Source: Glandiceps talaboti (lineage: Eukaryota; Hemichordata; Enteropneusta; Spengelidae). From it: a stretch of 64,000 bases of DNA. Positions within the stretch are counted from its first letter, which is position 1. Every line of letters begins with the position of its first letter. Made by a program: the position numbers and the translations under genes. The stretch is taken from contig NC_135571.1 of the NCBI RefSeq assembly GCF_964340395.1, positions 9,952,440-10,016,439 of the forward strand. Reading direction: 5' to 3'. Below the pieces are notes generated by a model, which was not told where the DNA came from, made no database searches, and saw nothing but the letters and a program-made list of their open reading frames with translations. Positions 1-23,388 of the stretch are shown here, piece by piece.

Positions 1-174
1 CATTGAACACTGATAAAGCATTGCTATTCTTTCACAGTAGTGTAGAAAGAGACTTCTGCTGAAAAGATTACACAAAGATGGACTTTTTTATTTTAGTGGT
101 TTCAGTTTTTACTTGCCAAATGATAATGATGAATTACTTACTTGTCTTCTTCTACAAACACTGGGAATGATACA

Positions 175-565
175 GATATACAATTACTGACATCAGACTG
201 TGGACAAACGGAACCTATTACTAACAAAGAAAGTAAACAACAGAATTGGATTAATAACACTTGGCACAGTATGTTGGAAGTACAGAGACTTGTATCACAT
301 TCCATCATTTGATAAGAACAGTTTCATGGCCTCTTTACATGTTCACAAACAAATTTCCAGTTTCCCTGGCATTTCATGTACACATAAAGAGGCCATAAAA
401 CTGTTCTTTTAATATCAAACCATGGTGTGTAATACAAGTCTCTGCTGTTCCAACATACTAATCCAAGTGTTATTAATCCAATTCGGTTGTTTACTTTTCT
501 TATTTGTAGCAGTTTCTGTTTGTTCAAGTCTGATGTAATTGTTTGTTGAAGTTGTCAAAGTGTGT
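175..565. repeat. Foldback (inverted-repeat) element, family FB-A
   Basis: The left arm (about 180-350) and right arm (about 385-560) are inverted copies of each other. Both read, on opposite strands, a stretch like AGTAAACAACNGAATTGGAT followed by TAATAACACTTGG. The two short open frames across the arms are mirror images, so they are not genes. A partial third arm lies near 9216-9330. This is probably a non-autonomous DNA transposon (MITE). Confidence 0.75.
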
Positions 566-689
566 AAAAATGTCATATCACATGAAAGAAGTACCAAGGA
601 AACTCAGTTTGTCCTGTAAGTGAAACATGAATATTTTGTCATTGAAGCTGGGAAAACGTTATTCAACGGGTTGTGCTGTTGTAAGTCTG

Positions 690-1072
690 TACTAAGGTAG
701 TCTTGGTTACCCAGACCCTCACCACTGGGGGCTCTACTACGAGGCCACTAGTCTTGGTTACCCAGACTCTCACCACTGGGGTTCTACTACGAGGGCACTA
801 GTCTTGGTTACCCAGACTCTCACCACTGGCAGCGCCACTATGAGACCTCCAGATGAAAGTTTTCCTCACCAGCTCTGTTTCCAAGCAGTGCTTTCTGGGG
901 AGTACTTCATATCCAACATTGCACACTGAATAATTAATGTTCCTTCACCACAACTTTGCGTGTATGTCTCAAACTTGCATGAAGTACACCCTCTAGTGTT
1001 GAAAGGTTTGAAGGTCTCGTGGTGGAGCCCCTACTAGTGTAGTGATGAGAGTCTGCGTAACCGAGACTTAGT
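690..1072. repeat. Inverted-repeat element with internal direct repeats (FB-B)
   Basis: The left end carries three direct copies of a roughly 50-bp unit starting TAGTCTTGGTTACCCAGAC and containing CTCACCACTGG (about 697-830). The right end (about 1012-1072) holds the same motif inverted (GTGATGAGAGTCTGCGTAAC, CGAGACTTAG). A short related fragment lies near 51229-51280. It looks like a MITE with a tandemly amplified left terminus. Confidence 0.6.
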
Positions 1073-1164
1073 GCTTGTGATAATGATTGAATAACTCATT
1101 GGAGTAAAGAATTACAAAACTATGTACACAGTACTGTTAATGATGACTATGTTTAGTAATGTAT

Positions 1165-1476
1165 TGTATGTCCACCCAGATGAATAATTGGGGACCTGGT
1201 AGGATAGAGGTTGCAATGTGAAGGATTTAATTCTGTGTATACCCTAGTCAACCCAGCTGTATAATTGGGGACCTGGTAGGATAGAGGTTGCAATGTGGAT
1301 GCTTTAATTCTATGTACTTATAAAGGCTGCAATGGATTGTATGCTCCCCAGGGAGTTGAGGAAGTATAAAGGGCCGTTGTGCCACTATAGATCCGAGCCA
1401 GGGTAATAATTGTAAAGCACTTTGAGCACTGAGTGGGAAAGCACTATATGAAAACCAACATTATTATTATTATTAT
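1165..1476 (+). mobile_element. SINE copy with L2-like 3' tail, 5'-truncated
   Basis: It contains GGGGACCTGGTAGGATAGAG twice (an internal duplication of about 80 bp), then GTAAAGCACTTTGAGCACTG, GGGAAAGCACTATATGAAAA and a terminal (ATT)n. A tail with two AAAGC(A/G)C-type stem sequences before ATT repeats is known from L2-clade LINEs and the SINEs they mobilise. Other copies lie at 6597-6960, 9955-10490, 14137-14735 and 52056-52398, all on the minus strand. This copy lacks the tRNA-like head. Confidence 0.7.
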
Positions 1477-1898
1477 GAAATGATTATTTAATGCATGGAC
1501 TGTTTGGATAGATATTGTAAATTATACGAATTTATATTTAAGAGCTACTTAAGAAGTTGTCATAGAATATATTGTGAAGTGATTGAAGTTTGAATGTAAA
1601 ATAAATTGAAATAGTTGATAAGAAAGATGTGATTTGTTGTTATTTTGTGTGTGATTGACTCTAGGATTTAAAACTGTGCGGGTGATGATATTATGGACAG
1701 CAGTACTCCTTGTGGTAAGTTTTTAGAAAATGCTTTTTTTTTTAGCCCAAAAATAATGCATGATAGAGCGAGAGTACATGGTGACTGAAGTAAAAAAAAA
1801 ACATGGTAGGATGTTACATGACATTTTGCTTAAATTTGATATCATTTGGAGCTCTGTGATTGGATGATAAATTCTAAAATATCATTTCCTAGGGCAAT

Positions 1899-1996
1899 GG
1901 ACACCTGTTGCTATTGACAGTATAAAGAAACTGACAGTGAAAACGAACTATTACGTAACATGAAAAATGTCAGTTTCTTTGTCATGCTAATAGCAA
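1899..1996. repeat. Imperfect 31-bp-arm inverted repeat at the left edge of the satellite
   Basis: TGTTGCTATTGACAGTATAA plus AGAAACTGACA (about 1902-1933) pairs with TGTCAGTTTCTTTGTCATGC plus TAATAGCAACA (about 1965-1997). The two arm ends match perfectly and a short centre mismatches. It lies directly before the first satellite unit and also contains TATTACGTAAC, resembling the TTATTGCGTAATAG of the units. It may be one terminus of the element that seeded the array. Confidence 0.65.
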
Positions 1997-2022
1997 CACC
2001 TGCCGATATGACGCAAGTAAAG

Positions 2023-5000
2023 AATAACGTGTCCACGGCCAAACCAAATCATCTCTTCTACGTTTCATAATATCAAACATGTAATTTATAGTGGTTTTTC
2101 GAAAAATTAAGATAAATATTTCTGAAAAAATTGATGACAAATGCCATACTTTCGTTATAAACTTAAATTCAAGATTCCTTACAACTCGCAACATTTTAAT
2201 TTATGCATTTATAATGATAGGTCAACTGTAGAGGGCAGTCTACATCGCCTAAAGTCGATTTCTTCACAAAGGTCAAAAAAGGCGAAATTGGGGTACTTTC
2301 GACTGCAAAAACGCATTATTGCGTAATAGTTGAAAAATGCGACTTTTTGGTGTGTAATCGATAATAACGTGTCCACGGCCGAACCAAATCATCTCTTTTA
2401 CGTTTCATAATATCAAACACGTAATTTTGAGTAGTTTTTGAAAAATTAAAATTAATATTTCTGAATAATTAATAGAAAAATGCCATATTTTCGTTATAAA
2501 CTTAAATTCAAGATTCCTTACAACTCGCAACATTTTAATTTATGCATTTATAGTGATAGGTCAACTGTAGAGGGCAGTATACATCGCCAAAAGTCGATTT
2601 CTTCACAAAGGTCAAAAAAGGCGAAATTGGGGTACTTTCGACTGCAAAAACGCATTATTGCGTAATAGTTGAAAAATGCGACTTTTTGGTTTGTAATCGA
2701 TAATAACGTGTCCACGGCCAAACCAAATCATCTCTTTTACGTTTCATAATATCAAACACGTAATTTGGAGTAGTTTTTGAAAAATTAAAATTAATATTTC
2801 TGAAAAATAATGAAAAATTCCATATTTTCGTTATAAACTTAAATTCAAGCTTCCTTACAACTCGCAACATTCTAATTTATGCATTTATAGTGATAGGTCA
2901 ACTGTAGAGGGCAGTATACATCGCCAAAAGTCGATTTCTTCACAAAGGTCAAAAAAGGCGAAATTGGGGTACTTTCGACTGCAAAAACGCATTATTGCGT
3001 AATAGTTGAAAAATGCGACTTTTTGGTTTGTAATCGATAATAACGTGTCCACGGCCAAACCAAATCATCTCTTTTACGTTTCATAATATCAAACACGTCA
3101 TTTTGAGTAGTTTTTGAAAAATTAAAATCAATATTTCTGAATAATTAATAGAAAAATTCCATATTTTCGTTATAAACTTAAATTCAAGATTCCTTACAAC
3201 TCGCAATATTTTAATTTATGCATTTATAATGATAGGTCAACTGTAGAGGGCAGTATACATCGCCTAAAGTCGATTTCTTCACAAAGGTCAAAAAAGGCGA
3301 AATTGGGGTACTTTCGACTGCAAAAACGCATTATTGCGTAATAGTTGAAAAATGCGACTTTTTGGTTTGTAATCGATAATAACGTGTCCACGGCCAAACC
3401 AAATCATCTCTTTTACGTTTCATAATATCAAACACGTAATTTGGAGTAGTGTTTGTAAAATTAAAATTAATATTTCTGAAAAATTCATGAAAAATGACAT
3501 ATTTTCCTTATAAACTTAAATTCAAGATTCCTTACAACTCGCAACACTTTAATTTATGCATTTATAGTGATAGGTCAACTGTAGAGGGCAGTATACATCG
3601 CCAAAAGTCGATTTCTTCACAAAGGTCAAAAAAGGCGAAATTGGGGTACTTTCGACTGCAAAAACGCATTATTGCGTAATAGTTGAAAAATGCGACTTTT
3701 TGGTTTGTAATCGATAATAACGTGTCCACGGCCAAACCAAATCATCTCTTTTACGTTTCATAATATCAAACACGTCATTTGGAGTAGTTTTTGAAAAATT
3801 AAAATTAATATTTCTGAATAATTAATAGCAAATTCATGAAAAAATGACATATTTTCGTTATAAACTTAAATTCAGGATTCCTTACAACTCGCAACACTTT
3901 AATTCATGCATTTATAATGATAGGTCAACTGTAGAGGGCAGTATACATCGCCAAAAGTCGATTTCTTCACAAAGGTCAAAAAAGGCGAAATTGGGGTACT
4001 TTCGACTGCAAAAACGCATTATTGCGTAATAGTTGAAAAATGCGACTTTTTGGTTTGTAATCGATAACAACGTGTCCACGGCCAAACCAAATCATCTCTT
4101 TTACGTTTCATAATATCAAGCATGTAATTTAGAGTGGTTTTTGAAAAATTAAAATTAATATTTCTGAAAAATTAATGAAAAATTCCATATTTTCGTTATA
4201 AACTTAAATTCAAGCTTCCTTACAACTCGCAACATTCTAATTTATGCATTTATAGTGATAGGTCAACTGTAGAGGGCAGTATACATCGCCAAAAGTCGAT
4301 TTCTTCACAAAGGTCAAAAAAGGCGAAATTGGGGTACTTTCGACTGCAAAAACGCATTATTGCGTAATAGTTGAAAAATGCGACTTTTTGGTTTGTAATC
4401 GATAATAACGTGTCCACGGCCAAACCAAATCATCTCTTTTACGTTTCATAATATCAAACACGTCATTTGGAGTAGTTTTTGAAAAATTAAAATTAATATT
4501 TCTGAATAATTAATAGCAAATTCATGAAACAATGACATATTTTCGTTATAAACTTAAATTCAAGATTCCTTACAACTCGCAATATTTTAATTTATGCATT
4601 TATAATGATAGGTCAACTGTAGAGGGCAGTATACATCGCCTAAAGTCGATTTCTTCACAAAGGTCAAAAAAGGCGAAATTGGGGTACTTTCGACTGCAAA
4701 AACGCATTATTGCGTAATAGTTGAAAAATGCGACTTTTTGGTTTGTAATCGATAATAACGTGTCCACGGCCAAACCAAATCATCTCTTTTACGTTTCATA
4801 ATATCAAACACGTCATTTGGAGTAGTTTTTGAAAAATTAAAATTAATATTTCTGAAAAATTAATGAAAAATTCCATATTTTCGTTATAAACTTAAATTCA
4901 AGCTTCCTTACAACTCGCAACATTCTAATTTATGCATTTATAGTGATAGGTCAACTGTAGAGGGCAGTATACATCGCCAAAAGTCGATTTCTTCACAAAG

Positions 5001-5560
5001 GTCAAAAAAGGCGAAATTGGGGTACTTTCGACTGCAAAAACGCATTATTGCGTAATAGTTGAAAAATGCGACTTTTTGGTTTGTAATCGATAATAACGTG
5101 TCCACGGCCAAACCAAATCATCTCTTTTACGTTTCATAATATCAAACACGTCATTTGGAGTAGTTTTTGAAAAATTAAAATTAATATTTCTGAATAATTA
5201 ATAGAAAAATTCCATATTTTCGTTATAAACTTAAATTCAAGATTCCTTACAACTCGCAACATTTTAATTTATGCATTTATAGTGATAGGTCAACTATAGA
5301 GGGCAGTATACATCGCCAAAAGTCGATTTCTTCACAAAGGTCAAAAAAGGCGAAATTGGGGTACTTTCGACTGCAAAAACGCGTTATTGCGTAATAGTTG
5401 AAAAATGCGACTTTTTGGTGTGTAACCGATAATAACGTGTCCACGGCCACGCCAAATCATCTCTTTTACGTTTCATAATATCAAGCATGTAATTTAGAGT
5501 GGGTTTTGATAAATTGAAATAAATATTTGAAAAAAATTAATAGAAAAATGAACGGAAAAT
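2023..5560. repeat. Tandem satellite, about ten 339-bp units plus a partial one
   Basis: Units begin near 2023, 2363, 2702, 3039, 3378, 3716, 4066, 4404, 4754, 5092 and 5431, so the period is 337-340 bp with two 350-bp variants that share a small insertion. Each unit starts AATAACGTGTCCACGGCC, includes TCAACTGTAGAGGGCAGT and ends near CGCATTATTGCGTAATAG, a short dyad. Units are nearly identical in the middle of the array and diverge at its edges, as expected from unequal exchange. Short 61-codon frames recur in several units but lack a constant start codon and look non-coding. Confidence 0.95.
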
Positions 5561-5764
5561 CTATTTTCATTATAAACTTACCTTCAAGATTTCTCAGAAC
5601 TCATAAGAAATGTTTTTACTTTATTTATTTATAATAATAGTTTCATTTTCAGATGATACATTAGATTATTAAAAATGTAAATAAAATTAGGATATTTTGT
5701 GGCTTGGACTGAATATTATTGTTACCATGAAGGAACGATATGCCAGCCTGAGAAAGGTGAAGAT

Positions 5765-5890
5765 AAGGTCAACTGTAGAGGGCAGTATACATCGCCAAAA
5801 GTTGATTTCTTCACAGAGGTCAAAAAATGCAAATTTTGGTCCATTTGGTCTGTAAAAATGCATTATTACGTAATAGCTGAAAAATTAATT
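5765..5890. repeat. Diverged isolated copy of the satellite core
   Basis: AAGGTCAACTGTAGAGGGCA, CATCGCCAAAAGT, TTTCTTCACAGAGGTCAAAA and ATTACGTAATAGCTGAAAAA repeat the core of the 339-bp unit in the same order, about 200 bp past the array and with more substitutions. It is probably an older unit separated from the array. Confidence 0.8.
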
Positions 5891-6269
5891 GTAATTGAAG
5901 ATGATGTAAACCATGTAATCCCATAGCTTAGGCCAAATAAAAAAAGTAGTTTGGTTCCGGTTACCCGCTCCCACTTAGTTGTTCACGCCAACCCCAAACA
6001 TTTTTTTTACATATTCGAGAAAAATAATAATTTTTTTTGTTACACCTTATGAAAAAGTCTTCATTTCCAGCAGTGGTATTCCCTTTTACAATCTTCAATC
6101 AGCTTGACTCACTTTAACAAACATTTTGAAATAACAACAGAACTACAGCACAAGATTTTGTGAATACAATTCAGTTTATTAAAGTGAATACTTTTAGTAT
6201 GACAAGTTGGAGATAAAGGCTGTACATCTTCCAGTTAACTTTTAGAAAAGTGGAAACATAATTCATTAT

Positions 6270-6590
6270 ACCATACAGGAGCCAAGTTGAACAAAAAATA
6301 TGGAATATATAAGTGTGTCTAGATCATGACAATATGCGTCTACATCACACAGTTCTGCTCTGCTCGAAATATGAGTCAAAACATTCAAAATTACTTGCCT
6401 CAATTTTTCTTTGATATTACTGGCATACGTATAATTATGTTATTCTCCAATATTTTTTCTTCATTCAGCTCGAAAATACTCATGACCTAAGGGTTTGTCA
6501 CTATGAGTCGCTAGGCAAGTAGTGACAACCCTTAGGTCACTTGTATTTCCTTGGCTGAATGAAGAAAAATATCGTGTTATTTTACAGCTA
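6270..6590. repeat. MITE-1 copy with subterminal palindrome
   Basis: An about 180-bp unique part (AAAAAATATGGAATATATAA, then TTCTGCTCTGCTC, then TTGATATTACTGGC) is followed by an about 125-bp palindrome. Its arms are TTCTTCATTCAGC and GCTGAATGAAGAAAAATAT, with GACCTAAGGG-type inner arms. The same order is seen near 10013-10426, 13795-14135 (inverted), 19560-19937 and 40180-40505, so this is a dispersed family. A SINE tail starts a few bases to the right. Confidence 0.75.
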
Positions 6591-6596
6591 ATATCA

Positions 6597-6960
6597 CAAG
6601 ACATTATAATAATAATGATAATAATGTTGATTTTTATATAGCGCTTTCCCACTCTGTGCTCAACACACTTTATTATTATTACCCCTAGCACAGATCTATA
6701 GTGGCACAACGGCCGTTTATACTTCCTCAACTCCCTGGGGAGCATACAATCCATTGCAGCCTTTTTAAGCGCATAGGATTATAGCATTCACATTGCAACC
6801 TCTATCCTACCAGGTCCCCAATTATACAGCTGGGTTGACTGAGGCACAGTCATGGTTCAAATCTTGCCTAAGGACTTTAGCCACTCAGAAACAAATGGCA
6901 ACAATGGGGCACGAACCTGCAACCCACCATGACTTCACATTGCCATAACTTTGTACATCA
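6597..6960 (-). mobile_element. SINE copy with tRNA-like head, L2-like tail
   Basis: Read on the minus strand: GGTTGCAGGTTCGTGCCCC (B-box-like GGTTCG), GACTTTAGCCACTCAGAAAC inverted, GGGGACCTGGTAGGATAGAG, CTCCCCAGGGAGTTGAGGAA, then the hairpin tail and ATT repeats at the low-coordinate end. The order matches the copies at 14137-14735 and 52056-52398. Confidence 0.7.
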
Positions 6961-6999
6961 CAGATATACTGTGTTATTTTACAGCTATTTTCACCAGAC

Positions 7000-9215
7000 A
7001 TCATTATAATAACGCTGTGTGTCACTTACTTTTACCATTAACACTACAATATGGAAAAAACAAGGACAACACATGTCAACTCATATTTATAGCTCAGTAA
7101 ATTTTCACTACATTATCAGTTGGTTACTACATTATCAGTTGGAAGTATAAATGACCCATAGAATAATATATTTCTTTCATTTTTAACACTGCATGCATGG
7201 TCACCGTTGGATTCAATACATAGTGAAGTGTACAAGGATAGGCTACATGGTATTACCTGGTAATTGAGCCTTCGGTTTTCTAAGATAGACACAAACTAAA
7301 ACTATTGTCGTAACATGTTGATACAACAGTGATAAGCTATTGAATGGACGTTGGTTTAATTATAGTCTCAGTAGGGAGGCATCTCTGAAAACTAGCTTAT
7401 TTAGAGTTCCATAAACTTGCAGTGCTGTTTTGGGACTTCCAATATTTACACTATCTTGATCACAGGGTGATTAGAATTGCACAACAGAGGAACTGCTATC
7501 ACCCACTTGTGTAATCTACCACATTGAAGAACAATAGATTTAGTTTGTGTCTATCTTAGTAAACTGAAGGCTGGACTACCAGTGTTGTAATATGCATAAT
7601 GTACAAAATCCATTTTGAAACACACCTTTTTTTAGAAAATTAACATTTCATGATCAGTTTACAATGATCTGACAGTGAAGTATACAGTTTACAGGTGTAG
7701 GCTAAATCTATAAATATGAAGTGAACAAAATTAAACTTTATACTATGAATCACACATTTGTTAAAGTTTTCAACTCTAAAACAGTCTGTTCAGAATGCAT
7801 GACAAACACAGAAAAATACTTTACAAAAATGTTTTTTGTAATTTACAGCTCTTGTTTTCATCTTTGATAAAGTGGCCAAATGGATGAGGATTGGATATTT
7901 ATTTTGGATTTTCGATTTATAAAATATGTATATCATGGCTTCCTACTTGAAAAATCAATGTGTAACAACACATGCTAAGTCCTTGTTTGTAACTCACTAC
8001 ATTGAAAAAGACTAAATGTGTCAAATGTGTCAATCTATCATAGTTTATCATAGTATCACACCATTTTATCATAGTTTGAACTCACAAAGATGAAATTTGC
8101 AAAGATAAATTACCACGAAAATAATTGCTTCAAAGCAAACAAGTCATGTGGTTTGAATTTAACTCCAATATCAAATTTGAGTATGTACATTTGTAATAAT
8201 CAGAAAAAGTTGTAAAATTACACAGAGACTTGAACCTATGCTACATTCATACACTGTAGTATACATCATCTTCATACAGCCTTCAGTGATTGGCTTTGAG
8301 CATGTCACATGGTATGGACTAGTGACCCATAATGACCTCAATTTGCATAAAGAGCACACTAGTGGTGTTCTATTTTCCCTAGGTCAATAGTTATGTAGCA
8401 CTGAGTACTACCGATAATTTTCTTTGACTATGATGAAAAAAATGTGCTTGAGAATATGATGTGTTATAAAACACTTATTGCCTTGCCGAATTTGGGCACT
8501 AGTCGACATCGTATTACCCCTCATGCTGTTATACAGCAACTATTTGCCTCAGCTTTCAGCCTTGGGAAATAGTTGCTGCATAACAGCTCTCTGCATCTAT
8601 TAGTGTCTGAATAAAGCCAGGTACTAAGTGTATAATAGTAAATGAGGATAGTGGAGTCACAGATTCAGCCAGTAAACAGGCTAGCTGTAGGGACTATTTG
8701 ATACCCACCTAGTATTCAAACTAACAAAAAAAAAGAGCAAACAAGTCAATATTCAACATAGCAAATGTTACTACAGTCTCAGAAAAGTTACATAACAAAA
8801 ACGTTATAATATTTCAAATTTATTACTTCCTTGAAAAGCCCCTTAGGTTCATGTGTTTGAACAACCTCATTCACTGCGTAGATTTTTCAACAAAAGGTAA
8901 TTTTACGAACAAACAAACAAACAAACAATAAAGATATTTCAAATATTTTGACAACTGACAGTCACCTTCATCTGGGATTAAGACCATGACCTTCAAAAAG
9001 GGGTCAAAACCTGCAAGCCTTAGATGTGAAATGTGTAAGAAATTCAAATCATTTTTGAAATTACATTTACTACATGTAAATGTTCTTCTACTCAAATACA
9101 ATAGAGAGTTCTAATACTGCCTGTTTCATATTAGTGTTCACTGGCTCTGTCTGATGCAACCAAGTCATTGTCATCAGTTCGATACATAAAAAACAACAAA
9201 GAAGCATTTACAAGT
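7000..9215. other. Non-coding stretch, no gene recognised
   Basis: AT-rich sequence with no long or conserved reading frame on either strand. The only repeat I can name is the element at 7877-8005. A short foldback with CAGCAACTATTTGCC and GGGAAATAGTTGCTG sits at about 8530-8585. Confidence 0.6.
7877..8005 (+). repeat. Short dispersed repeat, family H
   Basis: GATGAGGATTGGATATTTAT, TTTTGGATTT, ATCATGGCTTCCTACTTGAA and GCTAAGTCCTTGTTTGTA recur near 41024-41130 in the same orientation and near 32640-32790 inverted. No coding capacity; family unknown. Confidence 0.7.
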
Positions 9216-9330
9216 GGAAATTGTTACAAACAAGGAAAGTAAATAACAAATTGGATTAATTTCACACAGCAGGTTGGAAATACAGACACAAATATTATTT
9301 TACATCATTTGATAAGAAAACTTGGAAACT
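9216..9330 (+). repeat. Partial arm of foldback family FB-A
   Basis: ACAAACAAGGAAAGTAAATA, CAAATTGGATTAAT and TACATCATTTGATAAGAAAA resemble the left arm at about 225-325. The opposite arm is missing, so this is a solo or truncated copy. Confidence 0.6.
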
Positions 9331-9424
9331 GCACAACAATTTACTATGTTGTGCCTATGATTTTCCCTCAACCCCTTTGGCACACTACTGTATGGATCCA
9401 ATATAATGTACTATAAATGTCACA

Positions 9425-9828
9425 TACAAATGTAGACGCTCTCACAGTCTCGGAGCTTCGCTTTACTAAAATTAAAGCTAAACGAATTATTTTGTATATA
9501 CCGATACCAGCTATATCACCGTACTTGTATATCCTTGTACTGTGCGCCCTGATAGACCATGATAAAGATAACCATTCGTTGACGTGTGACTGTGACGCCC
9601 CATGTGCCCTCGGGCTTTGCAAAAACACGGAGCGTCGCAGTCACACGTCAACGAATAATGATCTGTATGTGGTCAATGAGGGTGCACAGTACAAGGTTAT
9701 TTGAGTACGGTCATGGAGTACGTTATGTAGATGGTATCGAGGCATATAAAATAATTCATTTAGTGTTATAATTTTAGTAAAGCAAAGCTCCAAGGACTGT
9801 GAGAGAGTCTAATACAAATGTACATTCA
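9425..9828. repeat. Long foldback MITE, arms of about 170 bp (FB-C)
   Basis: The left arm begins ACAAATGTAGACGCTCTCAC and runs through CAGTCTCGGAGCTTCGCTTT to ATTCGTTGACGTGTGACTG (about 9575-9595). The right arm is its inverse: CAGTCACACGTCAACGAATA (about 9640) to TTTACTAAAATTA-type sequence and AGTCTAATACAAATGTACAT. Almost the whole 400 bp can fold on itself around a short centre (about 9600-9635). The two overlapping open frames inside are products of the palindrome. Confidence 0.85.
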
Positions 9829-9954
9829 AGCAGTAACTGTGTAATGCATCCCCACAAACCCTACCCCCACCCACATAACCCCTCATTTACTATCCATCCC
9901 CTATCCCCCTCAACTTATCTCAAACTACCAACAGGAAGGAAGGTACATGTAATG

Positions 9955-10490
9955 ATAATAATGTTAGTTTTTGTATAGCACTTCCCATCCTGTGTTCTAA
10001 GCATAATTATATACCACACTCAAGCCAAGTTATTGTCTTTGAACAGAAAATATACCCTGGTTGTTGTACGTCACAACAACCTGTGTCTATGTCACTGGAT
10101 TTGTGGTGCTCATAATATTAGTTCAAATGTTCCAAATCATCATTATTCTCCCTCATTTTTTAATAATACTTGAGGATTGAGGTATATACTATATTATTCC
10201 CCAATATTTAACTTCATTCAGCAGGAAAATACTACTCACTTGTTCATTACTTTCCTCATTTTTTCTTTTTTTATATTACTGCCGATGGTATAATGAGAGT
10301 CAATATTTTCTTCATTCTGCCAGAAAATACTTGTTTAGCAACTCGTAGTGACAAAGGCCCCTTAGGTCACTCATATTATCCTTGACTGAATGACGAAAAA
10401 TATTGGGGAATAATATCTAATTATTACCCTTGGTATGGATCTAGGTACAAGCCTTTATACTTCCTCAACTCCCAAGGTAGCATGCTAATA
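9955..10490 (-). mobile_element. SINE tail fragment split by a MITE-1 insertion
   Basis: The tail part (ATAATGTTAGTTTTTGTATA, AGCACTTCCCATCCTGTG) lies at 9955-10012. The adjoining SINE body (TTATTACCCTTGGTATGGAT, CTTCCTCAACTCCC) lies at about 10427-10490. In intact copies these are contiguous, so the roughly 410 bp between them is a later insertion. Confidence 0.7.
10013..10426. repeat. MITE-1 copy nested in a SINE
   Basis: Starts ATATACCACACTCAAGCCAA and ends with the MITE-1 palindrome: TTCTTCATTCTGCCAGAAAA, CCTTAGGTCAC, GACTGAATGACGAAAAATAT, TGGGGAATAATAT. It interrupts the SINE within its ATTATTA stretch. A second palindrome half near 10195-10260 suggests an internal duplication or a second insertion. 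Confidence 0.65.
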
Positions 10491-11376
10491 AAAAAAAAGC
10501 TTTTTAAATCAAGGGTCTGAAAATTCAAAATAACATGTTGCAGTAAAAAAAAGTATAATGCAAAACCATTGCAGTTCATTACTACAGTAGCATGCAGCTA
10601 TCTACATGTAAATATCACTATAGTGACAGTAACTATAGTAACAGTCACTATAGTAACAGTAACTATATACTAGAATTAATCTGATGAAGTGCAAAGACTG
10701 ACTGACTATTTTCGTTGTTTTTCACATTTTCTGTGTTTGTTCTCTCAATTTTCTATTGTACAGCTGTGACAAGGTAACCATGGTAATTGCTTGACCTGTT
10801 TGGTCTCTCCAGATTTTAACAGAATCTGAATACAAAGATGGTCTAACTGAACAGCATGGCAGAGCAATACAAAATGTATCCCAATGCAGTTACAACAGAT
10901 GATGCCAAGTACCAACACAGTAGATGTGAAATACACAAAATAACGCAATTCAAGACATTTTCTTCATCAAATTCTCACCATAAGATTTGGTACAGGCCAA
11001 CATTTCAAGTTTAACTTTAAAGTCACGGAAGTCACTGAAATTACATCTTTATATTAAATACAATACCCTGACACTTGTAAACATTTCTGTCCTCTATATG
11101 AAATTAACTTGGGTCATGTGCCACCTGACTGTTATGAAATCAACACAGGTCATGTGAGCACCACCTGACTGTTATGAAATCAACACAGGTCATGTGAGCA
11201 CCGCATGTGAGCACCGCATGATGAAATAAACATGTTATGTGAACATCACATGACAAAATCAACACATCATGTGAACATCACATGATGAGGTTAACACAGG
11301 TCATGTGAACATCACATGACTAATTTACACGATGACTATCTTGATACTGCAGCCTACCAAGATTTTGACAGTTTTG
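10491..11376. other. Downstream flank of TSG101, with tandem repeats
   Basis: Between the last MITE and the TSG101 stop codon I see no other gene. It must hold the TSG101 3' UTR. At 10615-10675 AACTATAGTAACAGT-type repeats occur. At about 11100-11325 four to five degenerate 43-46-bp units of the type ATCAACACAGGTCATGTGA, GCACCACCTGACTG occur. No canonical AATAAA (TTTATT on the given strand) was noticed close to the stop. Confidence 0.55.

Positions 11377-23388
<12,012 letters not shown>

Noticed and set aside
2141-4717. Recurrent 61-codon frames in the satellite units as a tandem small-protein family
   Set aside because: The ATG is not constant between units (ATG, ATT and ATGACA variants), and the same frame repeats only because the DNA unit repeats. 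No splice or promoter evidence.
9417-9771. Overlapping frames on both strands as small genes
   Set aside because: They read through the foldback element FB-C and mirror one another.
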